DNA from: Pedobacter ginsengisoli
GTDB taxonomy: Bacteria > Bacteroidota > Bacteroidia > Sphingobacteriales > Sphingobacteriaceae
Reading direction: 5' to 3'
Length of the DNA stretch: 64,000 nt
Assembly: GCF_002736205.1 (NCBI RefSeq)
Contig: NZ_CP024091.1
Span: forward strand, 1,426,001-1,490,000
Part shown: piece after piece, positions 47,510-55,834 of the stretch
How the letters are laid out: each line of letters opens with the position of its first letter
How positions within the stretch are numbered: the stretch's first letter is position 1
Notes under the pieces: model-generated
Databases searched by the model: none
The model's input: only the letters and a program-made list of their open reading frames with translations
What the model was told of the DNA's origin: nothing
Position numbers and translations under genes: made by a program

Positions 47510-48154
47510 ATGCCAACGCTCAAAAAAATACTCTCTCAGAAAACTGATCAGCAATTGATGTATTACGTCAATAATCCCAACAAACATACAGACGAAGCTG
47601 TTGACCTTGCACTAGTCGAGCTAAGGAGCAGGGGTGTAGAGTTACCTGAAAACATTAATCAGGTAATCACTGAAAAAAAGGCTGCTTTTGAAAAACAGAA
47701 ACGGAGAAACAAGTTTTATTTTTCTGGAATTACTGTGGCATTCTGCATTGTTGGAGGTATGTTTTCAATAGGAGCTGCAATAGCTGTTATGGCATATCAT
47801 GAGATATTGAAGTCATTACTGGGTATAGATTGCATGTATTCCTGGTATTTTATGTGGTTTTCAACAGGTGTATTTAGTATTGGTTTACCACTATTTTTCT
47901 TTCGGTATTTTCAAAGCATGAAACCCGAATCCATGACCTATCTGTTAGGATTCTTTTTCATGTACAGCGTTGTTGAAATAATATGTTTACAAGTATTTTT
48001 TTTAATGTTTACAGCAGATTTAACATCCATGTGCGAGGCTAATAGCCATATTTTACCTACCAACAATTGGGGGTTGCTTTTAGCATACGTAGTGTTAATT
48101 ATGATAAGTGTGGTATTTGAAAGATCAGATGTTAATATTAAATCAGAAGAGTAA
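47510..48154 (+). CDS. Hypothetical four-helix membrane protein
   Basis: The ATG at 47510 (MPTLKKILSQKTDQQLMYYVNNPNKHTDEAVDLALVELRSRG) begins a 214-residue protein; the longer frame would start at TTG. The soluble N-terminal ~65 residues precede four transmembrane helices (~75-100, 110-130, 148-168, 188-205). The promoter region and first ~17 codons are duplicated at 48818-48900, which confirms this start, since both copies share the ATGCCAACGCT context. Function is unknown. Confidence 0.65.
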   Translation: MPTLKKILSQKTDQQLMYYVNNPNKHTDEAVDLALVELRSRGVELPENINQVITEKKAAFEKQKRRNKFYFSGITVAFCIVGGMFSIGAAIAVMAYHEILKSLLGIDCMYSWYFMWFSTGVFSIGLPLFFFRYFQSMKPESMTYLLGFFFMYSVVEIICLQVFFLMFTADLTSMCEANSHILPTNNWGLLLAYVVLIMISVVFERSDVNIKSEE

Positions 48155-48195
48155 GTTGGGTTAACCAAAATATAAATATTCTACTGCTTATCTAT

Positions 48196-48783
48196 TTAAC
48201 TCTCTGCTAATAAGAGTTTGGAAATGCTATAAACTACCGCAGAGTTCCAATCCTTAAGATAGTTGTAACTCTTGTAGATTTTTGGATTGCTTTTAGAAAA
48301 CAAAGCATAATAGCCTATATATTCTCTGAATCCTAAATCAGTATAAGGAATTTCATGATCCTTGATGAGTATTACTGTATCAGACTTAAAAGTTGTCCCA
48401 AGAATCTCAACAAAAGAGTTTTTGTTAAAAGAATCAATATATCTGTTTATAATGTTTTCCTGATGAGTATTGAATAAAGCATTTAAAATATCAACGTATC
48501 TTTTATGCAGTTCTTTTTTTCTGATGCTGCACAGAGATGTAAAGCGAATTTTTATTACTTTATCTTCAAATCCCCTAATGTCAATATAATATCTACGTCC
48601 AATGGTAAAGGCATAACCTTTAATAGGCTCTATACCAAATCTTAAACCTTCTACCTCATCTTTATTAAAAATAGTATTTGGAACGTCTTTCCAGTCTGAA
48701 TCATCGTAGGTGATCATATCAGGATTAATCACCAATTTCCTTTTTCTATCTAATATGTTAGGTCTGATTTCTAATTTCAGCAT
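48196..48783 (-). CDS. Hypothetical protein
   Basis: A 195-residue protein without signal peptide. It contains alternating strand segments (DILDRKRKLVINPDMITYDD, EGLRFGIEPIKGYAFTIGRRYYIDIRGFEDKVIKIRF) that suggest a PH-like or similar beta domain at the N-terminus and a helical C-terminus (YVDILNALFNTHQENIINRYIDSFN). No recognised family. It lies between the two copies of the duplicated promoter segment, in opposite orientation to the first copy's gene. Confidence 0.55.
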   Translation of the reverse strand: MLKLEIRPNILDRKRKLVINPDMITYDDSDWKDVPNTIFNKDEVEGLRFGIEPIKGYAFTIGRRYYIDIRGFEDKVIKIRFTSLCSIRKKELHKRYVDILNALFNTHQENIINRYIDSFNKNSFVEILGTTFKSDTVILIKDHEIPYTDLGFREYIGYYALFSKSNPKIYKSYNYLKDWNSAVVYSISKLLLAES

Positions 48784-48817
48784 TTATCGTTGGTGTTTTG
48801 TGATAAATCTATTGTTT

Positions 48818-48939
48818 TTTAAGATATTTTGGCAGCGTTTGGATTAACCAGTCCAATGCCAACGCTTAAACAAATACTCTCTCAGAAAAGTGATCAGCAA
48901 GGCTATAGGCTAAAAAGTAACCGCCATGTGTCTTTTTAA
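48818..48939 (+). pseudogene. Truncated duplicate of the 47510 gene start
   Basis: This stretch repeats the leader and start of the membrane-protein gene: ATTGTTTTTTAAGATATTTT, GGATTAACCAG and the coding start MPTLKQILSQKSDQQ (ATG at 48856), with a ~40-bp deletion in the leader relative to the first copy. The frame ends at 48939 after 27 codons. It looks like a 5' fragment left by tandem duplication and decay. A short active peptide is not excluded but unlikely. Confidence 0.7.
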
Positions 48940-49040
48940 TGTTAAAAAAAAGGTATGCTTTACTGTTTTGAGGCTCAATATTTTGATTACTGCCAAATAT
49001 TAGAATCTTTGTAGAGATGAGAAAATCTTAAAGATACATA

Positions 49041-50390
49041 ATGAGTATAGCAAGAAAAATAACACTTCTTTTCGCTATTTTATCCGCAATTATCATTTCC
49101 TTGTTGAGTGGTTTTGTATGGTATTTTGCTAACGATTTTGCTTTTGAAGATTTTTATAAAAGACTAGAAGCCAGAGTTAACATAGCTGCGGAAATTAGAC
49201 TTGCCGAAGATAAAAACGACAACATGTATGCTAAAGTCCGTAATCAATATTTAGAGCGTTTACCGGATGAAAAAGAATATGTTATTGAAAAAGGCGACAT
49301 TAATAATATAAAATTAGACATCGAATTACCATCAAGTTTTTACGATAAAATTAAGAAACTTAATGTAGCCCGTTATCGTAAAGAAAATCATTTTTATGTT
49401 GGAAAATATTTTACTGGTAATCAACAAGATCGTATTATTATTGTTTCGGCCAATGATCCTTTTGGGTTTAGAGAACTAAAGGATTTACAGAAAACGCTAA
49501 TCGCCGGTTTTTTTCTATCTATAATTATGTCTTTTATAGTTGGCTGGAAATTCTCCAACTACATGCTTAATCCCCTAAGAAAGATTATTAAAAGTGTAAA
49601 GAAAATAAAGGCAGAAAACCTACACTTAAGGCTTGATGTATACGGTACTGATGAAATGGCTCAACTCTCACAAACTTTTAACAATATGTTGAACAGGTTA
49701 GAGACAGCTTTCGAAACACAGAACAATTTTATCAGCAATGCATCACACGAATTAAGAACACCGCTTACTATTATTAGTGGCGAGGTAGAACTTGCAATGA
49801 AATCAGACGCTGATGGTCAGGATCGCTATTTGGCTCTTGCCAAAATAAAAGACGAATCGGATCGACTGGAGCATATCCTTACAAGTTTGTTAGGGTTGGC
49901 TCAAACAGGCTTCAATGGTAAAAACCACCCTTGGGAATTGGTAAGAATTGATGAATTGCTTTGGGATATCAAGCGCACAGTTACCCAGGTGCATCCGGAA
50001 AGTAAAATTGAAATCGATTTTAGTAAACTGCCAGCCGATGAAGACCAGATAACGATAAAAGCAAATATTAATTTACTTAAGCTAGCTATAGCAAACATTG
50101 TAAGTAATGCCTGCAAATATTCTAACAACAAACCCGTTTTCGTAACATTAGAAAGTAAGCTAAACATATTGTCAATTGCTGTAAAAGATCAAGGAATTGG
50201 TATACCTCCCGGTGATGTACAACATATTTTTGAACCTTTTTATAGAGCTTCAAATACGTCGGACTTTAAGGGATATGGTATTGGCCTCCCGCTCTCCTTA
50301 AATATAGTGCGCCTGCATCGCGGGAGCATCGCAATCAGCTCAATAGAAAATATTACAACAGAAATAAAAGTCCTCCTTCCCGTTAATTAG
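49041..50390 (+). CDS. Sensor histidine kinase (orphan)
   Basis: Two transmembrane helices (~7-30 and ~152-170) flank an extracytoplasmic sensor of about 120 residues. A HAMP linker (~172-225) follows, then HisKA with the H-box F-I-S-N-A-S-H236-E-L-R-T-P, and HATPase_c with N (NIVSNACKYS), G1 (VKDQGIGIPPGDV) and G2 (GYGIGLPLS) boxes. Autophosphorylation at His236 is expected. No response regulator is adjacent, so its partner must be encoded elsewhere. The gene follows a degenerate duplicated segment and has an A+T-rich leader. Confidence 0.92.
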   Translation: MSIARKITLLFAILSAIIISLLSGFVWYFANDFAFEDFYKRLEARVNIAAEIRLAEDKNDNMYAKVRNQYLERLPDEKEYVIEKGDINNIKLDIELPSSFYDKIKKLNVARYRKENHFYVGKYFTGNQQDRIIIVSANDPFGFRELKDLQKTLIAGFFLSIIMSFIVGWKFSNYMLNPLRKIIKSVKKIKAENLHLRLDVYGTDEMAQLSQTFNNMLNRLETAFETQNNFISNASHELRTPLTIISGEVELAMKSDADGQDRYLALAKIKDESDRLEHILTSLLGLAQTGFNGKNHPWELVRIDELLWDIKRTVTQVHPESKIEIDFSKLPADEDQITIKANINLLKLAIANIVSNACKYSNNKPVFVTLESKLNILSIAVKDQGIGIPPGDVQHIFEPFYRASNTSDFKGYGIGLPLSLNIVRLHRGSIAISSIENITTEIKVLLPVN

Positions 50391-50497
50391 GTTTAAAATT
50401 CAGAGGTTTGCACTTATGAAATTGAACTCTTCACAACTAATTAAATGGCATCAGCAATAGCACAGTAGAGAACCACAGAGGGATGAGTTGCTATCAT

Positions 50498-50962
50498 CTA
50501 ACTCGTTGCAATAATCAACTGCTTAATCGCACCCAGATGGTATGCAGCATGTGGAATCAAAGCCAATGTACCTTGTCTAAACTTCTGATCCGTCCAGTCT
50601 TTCCTTTCCTCAATTGCAGTTCTCAGATCTTGATAGGCGCTAAACAGGTCTTGCTGTAACTTTTGCCATTCCTGATCATTTACCTTGTGGATTCTCCAGC
50701 TATCAGCCCAATCAGGAGCGGGCATTTTGCCATCAAAAAACTCCAGTGCAACCCGAATACTCCATCTTAAATGTTCAGTGTGTGCTGCAATGGTTGATCC
50801 ACCTTCAACAATAGGGATTGAAGCCTGTTCGGCGTCGATCTGCTCAATTGCTTTAGTAAAACCATGACCAGGGTACCTATCTATCACCCAGGTGTAGTTA
50901 CTTGCCGGACCAACATAAAGTTCATCAAGCAGTTCCAGTAATGACGAGATTATTACTTCCAT
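50498..50962 (-). CDS. DinB-like family protein
   Basis: The ATG at 50962 gives MEVIISSLLELLDELYVG; the longer frame starts at TTG. The 154-residue chain is a four-helix DinB/YfiT-type domain with the usual metal-binding His positions: H in AAHTEHLRWS and the pair in LIPHAAYHLGAIKQLI. DinB-like proteins serve in thiol transfer or as metal enzymes of uncertain function. It is monocistronic, convergent with the histidine kinase. Confidence 0.75.
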   Translation of the reverse strand: MEVIISSLLELLDELYVGPASNYTWVIDRYPGHGFTKAIEQIDAEQASIPIVEGGSTIAAHTEHLRWSIRVALEFFDGKMPAPDWADSWRIHKVNDQEWQKLQQDLFSAYQDLRTAIEERKDWTDQKFRQGTLALIPHAAYHLGAIKQLIIATS

Positions 50963-51156
50963 AATAAGGTAACCATCATCTTTTTGAAAAGTTTTCAATT
51001 TCAATTCATCACATACTGGATGTGTGAAATTAATTTCTCACAAATTTAAGTGTTATGTTAAATTATGTTTTATTGGTTAATTTTTGAAGTGAAATACCTA
51101 CTAAAGGGTATTGTTTTATAGTTAATTAGAAAGTATATTTAACTAATATTTACATA

Positions 51157-51276
51157 ATGACGGTATTGGTTATAATTCTCATTACTCCAATTCTTAGTAG
51201 AATGTATCACGGCGCCACTCCACAACCAGCTCCAACTGTAAATATCGATCAATCAGCTGCAATTTCAGGTAAATAA
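51157..51276 (+). CDS. Small hydrophobic peptide (39 residues)
   Basis: ATG at 51157 opens a 39-residue frame with a hydrophobic start (MTVLVIILITPILSRMYHG) and a Pro-rich end (PQPAPTVNIDQSAAISGK). It lies 15 nt before the next gene, after an A+T-rich leader, and the start context (TTACATAATG) is typical. No family is known. It may be a small membrane peptide that works with the two following genes, which is only inferred from spacing. Confidence 0.45.
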   Translation: MTVLVIILITPILSRMYHGATPQPAPTVNIDQSAAISGK

Positions 51277-51291
51277 CTAAAGCAATTTTAT

Positions 51292-51690
51292 ATGGCAAAT
51301 ATCAAATTACTCTTCAAAGAAGCAGTGTCTCAAACATCACTAACTGATGTTTATCAGGTAAACAATACCAGTAAATTGGTAAAAATAGATTTAATTATCG
51401 GTGATATTGGTCAGGCCTCCATTTCAACAATAAAAATTGACGATGAGGTACTTATAAGTGAGCACTTAGGTACCTTAACCGATTTTTCAGTGGGCAGAAA
51501 CAAGTCCATTGTAAATAGGTTCCTGAACATCACAACTATTGTTACCGATGTCAATACAGAGCATGACAGAACAGGAATTGATTTCTCCATTACAGGTGGT
51601 GTAAATCCATACCACTATGTGCTGAGTAAACAAGTTATTAATCAGGGTGATTCAGTAGGTTATAAAATCGAGATCTTTTTTTATAAATAG
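51292..51690 (+). CDS. Hypothetical cytoplasmic protein
   Basis: The 132-residue product has no signal peptide and is predicted to be largely beta (VYQVNNTSKLVKIDLIIGDIGQASISTIKIDDEVLISEHLGTLTDFSVG, YHYVLSKQVINQGDSVGYKIEIFFYK). No domain is recognised. It stands 15 nt after the small peptide and 2 nt before the next gene, so the three genes form one operon. Its strand-rich pattern suggests a jelly-roll-like or coat-like fold, with low certainty. Confidence 0.55.
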   Translation: MANIKLLFKEAVSQTSLTDVYQVNNTSKLVKIDLIIGDIGQASISTIKIDDEVLISEHLGTLTDFSVGRNKSIVNRFLNITTIVTDVNTEHDRTGIDFSITGGVNPYHYVLSKQVINQGDSVGYKIEIFFYK

Positions 51691-51692
51691 TT

Positions 51693-52940
51693 ATGAAAAC
51701 AAGAATATTCATTTTCCTTGTCCTTGGCTGTGCCTCCAGGTTATTTGCGCAAAGTGAGCAAATTGATACCTCTAAGGTGAATCTTGATGTACTAAAAGCA
51801 CCATCTTCGCCGGCCTTTAATTTATTGGGGTTGAGCCCTAGTGATATAGACAGGCCGACAGATGTAAATGCTTTTGCGCTTTCATTACAGAATTCAATCA
51901 AAAATTTTACCGCTCTACCCAATAGTTATGCGGTAGAACTGGCGCCAGTATATTTATTCCAGAAAAAGCTCATCACTTTAGATCAGTTTAAGGCAACTGA
52001 TTTTAAGCATGTTTTTTGGCAAAGCTTTACTTTCTCAATGGGGTATACTCATATGGGGCCAGAGGGGAAAGAAGATGTAGATAGTCTTCGCCAGTCGAAA
52101 GTTGGCCTGGGCTTCAAATTCTCTATTATAAGGCCTAAGTTTTCTGAACAGACGCAGAGTGTTTATGATAATTTGGTTATTCAACAAAGAATAATGTTGC
52201 AAAACTATTTAAGTGCCGAGGGAAAACATGAGCTCACAAAAAATGTTAAGCTTGTGCAGGATTCTTTGCGTAAACTAACAACGATTTTTCCACCCGGAGA
52301 TGAGCGCATAGCTATTGAAAGAACTCGTTTGATTGCTAGATTGGCTGAGTTAAATACCAAAATTAACGAAGATGCAAATGTGGAATTAGAAGGAACAGAA
52401 GCATTTCAGGCGGCAAAGAAAATAGCTGCTGACTTTAAAATTGAACGTGTTGGACCTTTTCTGGATTTTGCAGCAGGTTTAACGCTTGATTTTCCTGATG
52501 ACAGGTTCAACAACAGCTCAGTTACCAAGGGGGGAGCCTGGCTTACTGGTGGTTTTGAAAGTGGAAACCATGGTATAACCGTAATGGGGATTGCCAGGTA
52601 TCTGTTTCAGCCGGATAAAATATTTGCCGATGACAGTAATGTTGTCCAGACCAAAGATGTTTCGACGTTTGATGCAGGTGGTAAGCTTCTGTTTAATGGT
52701 TTTAACGGACGATTTGCTTTGAGCACCGAAGTAATTTACAGAAGTATCCTTACCAGTAGCACCATAGATCCTTCATGGCGATTGGTTTTTAACACGGAAT
52801 ATGATATTGGAAAGAATAAGAAGTTAACTTTCGCATTTGGAAGAAACTTTGATGGTGCTATCAGTAAGGGAGGTAATCTTATTGCAGCTTTGAACTTTAT
52901 TAGCTCATTTGGTTCTGCAAAGAAAATTTCCTCCAATTGA
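51693..52940 (+). CDS. Secreted outer-membrane-like hypothetical protein
   Basis: A signal peptide (MKTRIFIFLVLGCASRLFAQ) leads into a 395-residue protein with several amphipathic strands at both ends (FWQSFTFSMGYTHMGPEGKE, GKLLFNGFNGRFALSTEVIYRSIL, RLVFNTEYDIGKNKKLTFAFGRNFDGAISKGGNLIAALNFISSFG) around a helical middle (~150-265, containing LVIQQRIMLQNYLSAEGKHELTKNVKLVQDSLRKLT). This looks like an outer-membrane barrel with a periplasmic helical insert. No family is assigned. It directly follows the 132-residue gene (2-nt gap). Confidence 0.6.
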   Translation: MKTRIFIFLVLGCASRLFAQSEQIDTSKVNLDVLKAPSSPAFNLLGLSPSDIDRPTDVNAFALSLQNSIKNFTALPNSYAVELAPVYLFQKKLITLDQFKATDFKHVFWQSFTFSMGYTHMGPEGKEDVDSLRQSKVGLGFKFSIIRPKFSEQTQSVYDNLVIQQRIMLQNYLSAEGKHELTKNVKLVQDSLRKLTTIFPPGDERIAIERTRLIARLAELNTKINEDANVELEGTEAFQAAKKIAADFKIERVGPFLDFAAGLTLDFPDDRFNNSSVTKGGAWLTGGFESGNHGITVMGIARYLFQPDKIFADDSNVVQTKDVSTFDAGGKLLFNGFNGRFALSTEVIYRSILTSSTIDPSWRLVFNTEYDIGKNKKLTFAFGRNFDGAISKGGNLIAALNFISSFGSAKKISSN

Positions 52941-53032
52941 TTTTGTTATCGATTATTGAATTAGTTTCTTGCAAGAGCAATTTGAAATTTGTTGTACATA
53001 GTGATATTAGCGCTAACTTGCAATCATAATTT

Positions 53033-53464
53033 ATGGAAATCTTCCAAACAACATTAAAGCTTCGGGCAAGAAAAAGAGAGTTTCATCTGATTACTGATGA
53101 AGTAGAAAGGGCCTTGCCAGAAATTAAATTATTAAAAACCGGGATTTGCCAAGTATTTATTCAACATACTTCTGCTTCCCTTACTATTAATGAAAATGCG
53201 GATCCGACAGTCCGGAAAGATTTTGAAACTTTCTTTAATAAGGCGGTTCAGGAAGATGATCCGGATTATGAGCATGACTATGAAGGTTCTGACGATATGC
53301 CTGCTCATTTAAAATCCTCAATTTTGGGTAGCTCAGTAACTATACCCATTCGTAACTCAAGGTTTGCATTAGGTATTTGGCAGGGCATATATCTTTGCGA
53401 GCATCGCGATTATGGAGGTGAAAGAACCCTGGTTATAACTGCTTGGGGCGAGAAGCTTATTTAG
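53033..53464 (+). CDS. yjbQ: YjbQ (UPF0047) family protein
   Basis: The 143-residue chain is collinear with the YjbQ family: FHLITDEVERALPEI, GICQVFIQHTSASLTINENADPTVRKDFETFFNKAV, and GSSVTIPIRNSRFALGIWQGIYLCEHRDYGGERTLVITAWGE. The conserved HTSASL and N-E-x-A-D residues form the family's active-site patch. Some members have thiamine-phosphate-synthase-like activity; the main physiological role is uncertain. It is single-copy here and overlaps the 3' end of the next, convergent gene by 8 nt. Confidence 0.92.
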   Translation: MEIFQTTLKLRARKREFHLITDEVERALPEIKLLKTGICQVFIQHTSASLTINENADPTVRKDFETFFNKAVQEDDPDYEHDYEGSDDMPAHLKSSILGSSVTIPIRNSRFALGIWQGIYLCEHRDYGGERTLVITAWGEKLI

Positions 53465-53807
53465 CACCCTCCTTAGGTGCCAAAAACAAAAAAGGCATCG
53501 CTATAATCTGTAGAGCACAAGCAATAACACTTAGTATACCATAGACAGGGTAAGTATCAAAATTATTTAAAATAGGCTGTAATGCAAATGCACTAATTAC
53601 GGTAATAAAAGTTAGAAACCACTTCAGCCAGTCCTTGCCTAGAGTTGCAAAATACCCCAGAACCGCAATTAAAAGCGTTGTTTCTAATGCTAGAGTACCT
53701 GCGGTAATATTTTCAGTATAATGAAGAAAATGATTTACTAATGTAACTGCTGATGCTGCAAATATTAAGTAGGCGGCTATTTTGTAGTTTTTATGAATTG
53801 GACGCAT
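53457..53807 (-). CDS. Small four-helix membrane protein
   Basis: The ATG at 53807 (MRPIHKNYKIAAYLIFAASAVTLVNHFLHY) gives a 116-residue protein with four hydrophobic helices (~10-26, 36-52, 58-75, 85-108). A longer frame from 53909 would add a Cys-rich tail (NCTKHNACCRRG) that looks unlike coding sequence. No family is recognised. Its stop region overlaps the yjbQ stop by 8 nt, convergently. It is the last host-like gene before the accessory island. Confidence 0.6.
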   Translation of the reverse strand: MRPIHKNYKIAAYLIFAASAVTLVNHFLHYTENITAGTLALETTLLIAVLGYFATLGKDWLKWFLTFITVISAFALQPILNNFDTYPVYGILSVIACALQIIAMPFLFLAPKEGAK

Positions 53808-54308
53808 GGGTAAGCTCCTTTTTTTGGAATTGGAGATTACAAACATAAGATAAATAATTCCCCTCCTGCAGCAGGCATTGTGTTTTGTACAGTTTTTTGA
53901 ATTTGGCATGGCTTAGCCCCCAGTCACTAATGGATGCTTGTCGGCGTACTTATTTAATAAACAGCACAAGGGGGTATTTTATTAATTGTTATTATAGTTT
54001 AATTTTATCGAGTGCATTGGCGTAATGTATGGATTGTTTAGGTTAGATGTGTTTATTTAAAAGAAAATTTTGAATATGCAGATGTTCAGGAAAACGTGCT
54101 ATTGATCAAAATTTAAGCTTGGGATTCGTAATGATTGGTGCGGCTCCTAGGCCATGTGCTGTTTTAATGACAGGATATAGCAAGACATCTAACCGATTAA
54201 TCTTATCTGGCTAGACACTGGATTAGGAATGCTCTAAGTCGGTATTGGCATGACGAATAGTGATTTTTTCTAAAAAAACTTATTTTAGCCTTAACCAGAA
54301 TCTTACTT
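53808..54308. other. Gene-free boundary region of the accessory island
   Basis: About 500 bp between the host membrane-protein gene and the first island gene hold no supported ORF, tRNA or terminator. Some short G/C-rich words interrupt A+T-rich sequence. A left attachment site may lie here, but I could not find a matching direct repeat right of the island at 60608-61082. Confidence 0.45.
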
Positions 54309-55067
54309 ATGAAAACTAGTTACTTCAAAGTTCGCAGACCATTTTCATTTTCATCTAATCCATATGATCTGGGCACTTTCATGGGCTTATCTCACAATTA
54401 TGACGACAACCACTTTGTGCTGAAGATTTACAGTATGGATGAAAAGAAGTTTGTCGATTATTACAGCTATCACCTAAACTATGCACTAAAAAATGATCTC
54501 ACTAGCGAAGAGAATTTCTTTCGCCACGTATGGCAGATCGTCCAGAATAGGATCAAACATTATGAAATACAGAATCCTTTTTCTCAGAGCCACGCAATTC
54601 ACAGAAATAATATTGAAAAACTTCAACAGTTTCAAAAGTACCTGAAGAGTATAGATGTCTGGGATGCAAGGCCATTCCATCTTGTTATTGAAGAAAAAGA
54701 AATTAGAATACAAAAACAAAAGGAATTGATTGAAGAACTTCAGGCTCGCCTGAATGAATTAAAGGTCTTCGAAGTCAGCGAAAAGATTAGGATCGAGGAG
54801 GGCTATGTCGCTACTTTCATCGATCTGCTCAAACAGATTGAAAAACTGGAACTGCCCTCAGGCAGAAAGTTAATAATGAGTGATCATCAGATCGTTTATC
54901 CAAGAATGATCGGGAAGTATTTTTCTGATGCTGGTGACGATATCCCTGTTGAAACACTCCGGAATTATTACGTGCGTAAGAATGATGATGTTACCTCTAA
55001 AGGCACCGAGATTAAGCCCGGACAGAAATTTTTCAAAATCGTACCCGTAGATCCAAACAAAAAATAG
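54309..55067 (+). CDS. Coiled-coil hypothetical island protein
   Basis: A 252-residue protein without signal peptide. The N-terminal ~120 residues are mixed, a coiled coil spans about 125-170 (LVIEEKEIRIQKQKELIEELQARLNELK), and the C-terminal part includes QIVYPRMIGKYFSDAGDDIPVETLRNYYV and SKGTEIKPGQKFFKIVPV. That C-terminal pattern occurs in proteins of Bacteroidota mobile elements, of unknown role. It is the first island gene and reads toward the mobilization genes. G+C content rises visibly from here on. Confidence 0.6.
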   Translation: MKTSYFKVRRPFSFSSNPYDLGTFMGLSHNYDDNHFVLKIYSMDEKKFVDYYSYHLNYALKNDLTSEENFFRHVWQIVQNRIKHYEIQNPFSQSHAIHRNNIEKLQQFQKYLKSIDVWDARPFHLVIEEKEIRIQKQKELIEELQARLNELKVFEVSEKIRIEEGYVATFIDLLKQIEKLELPSGRKLIMSDHQIVYPRMIGKYFSDAGDDIPVETLRNYYVRKNDDVTSKGTEIKPGQKFFKIVPVDPNKK

Positions 55068-55087
55068 CTACGGTTCATCAGTTGCAT

Positions 55088-55112
55088 ATGACCATACTAA
55101 ACAGATGGTCAT
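55088..55112. repeat. Inverted repeat upstream of mobilization genes
   Basis: ATGACCAT (55088-55095) is repeated inversely as ATGGTCAT (55105-55112) around a 9-nt loop. It lies 21 bp after the 252-residue protein's stop codon and about 340 bp before mobC. It may be a weak terminator, an operator or part of an oriT; nothing in the sequence decides. Confidence 0.35.
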
Positions 55113-55169
55113 TGGTTTCGCCATTTTGTTATTCAAATTTGCCCTGTAAATTTAAAAGCAGCGGCAATT

Positions 55170-55418
55170 ATGCAGATTAAAACCTTAACAGAAGAGCGGC
55201 CCTTAACGTTCAAGACTGGGCTTATAGAGAAGATCAAAAACACCATCAAATCAGATGATGTAACCCGCACACAATGGCTTCGGCTTCTGAGTTCAGAAGT
55301 CAGAAAGCTGCTAAGGATTTTATCAGGTACGCTGCAGGATCTGCATATTAAAGGTGTGCTTGCCTATGAAAAGATAGGTGAAATATTCTATTGGCAGGCC
55401 TCACCATGTATTAGATGA
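55170..55418 (+). CDS. Small hypothetical island protein
   Basis: The 82-residue product (start MQIKTLTEERPLTFKTGLIEKIKNTIKSDD) is soluble and helical: LLSSEVRKLLRILSGTLQDLHIKGVLAYEKIGEIFYWQ. No family is recognised. It is 38 nt before mobC in the same orientation and may be cotranscribed. A small accessory of the relaxosome or a regulator is possible but not shown. Confidence 0.45.
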   Translation: MQIKTLTEERPLTFKTGLIEKIKNTIKSDDVTRTQWLRLLSSEVRKLLRILSGTLQDLHIKGVLAYEKIGEIFYWQASPCIR

Positions 55419-55456
55419 GTGAATTCATAAATCCTTGAACAATTATAGAAGTTACC

Positions 55457-55834
55457 ATGATCAATCAAAGTGATAATAGGAAGAAGAGTGGACGACCCAA
55501 AGCAACTCAAAAAAAGAATGTTAATATAACAGTGAGCTGTAATATCATTGAAAAGAAACTGATTCAGGATTGCGCCAGAAAAGTGAACACCAGTGTTTCA
55601 GTCTACCTCAGGGAGCTTGGTTTAAAAGGAACAGTCAGGATAAAATTGAAGACCCTTCCTAAAGAGGTTCTTCAATTTACCGGAACACTTTATCACATCG
55701 CTGCCATCCTCAGCCCGATTGCCCGCAAACGCAATTCAGCCGAAGATCTGAACTTGATAGACAGGGTTTTGATCAATCAGGAAATGAGGGCAATTCAACA
55801 GGTGGTAGAAGAAATAAAAGCTTATTTGAAATGA
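55457..55834 (+). CDS. mobC: Mobilization protein MobC-like
   Basis: The chain is like the MobC/relaxosome accessory proteins: basic N-terminus (KKSGRPKATQKKNVNITVSC), a ribbon-helix-helix-like core (IIEKKLIQDCARKVNTSVSVYLRELGLKGTVRI) and a helical C-terminus (FTGTLYHIAAILSPIARKRNS). MobC binds oriT and helps open the nick region for the relaxase. The stop codon overlaps the relaxase start by 4 nt (ATGA), so the two are coupled. Confidence 0.8.
   Translation: MINQSDNRKKSGRPKATQKKNVNITVSCNIIEKKLIQDCARKVNTSVSVYLRELGLKGTVRIKLKTLPKEVLQFTGTLYHIAAILSPIARKRNSAEDLNLIDRVLINQEMRAIQQVVEEIKAYLK

Noticed and set aside
53808..54308. A tRNA or attachment site at the left of the island
   Set aside because: No cloverleaf or T-loop motif is visible, and no direct repeat with the right side was found by eye.
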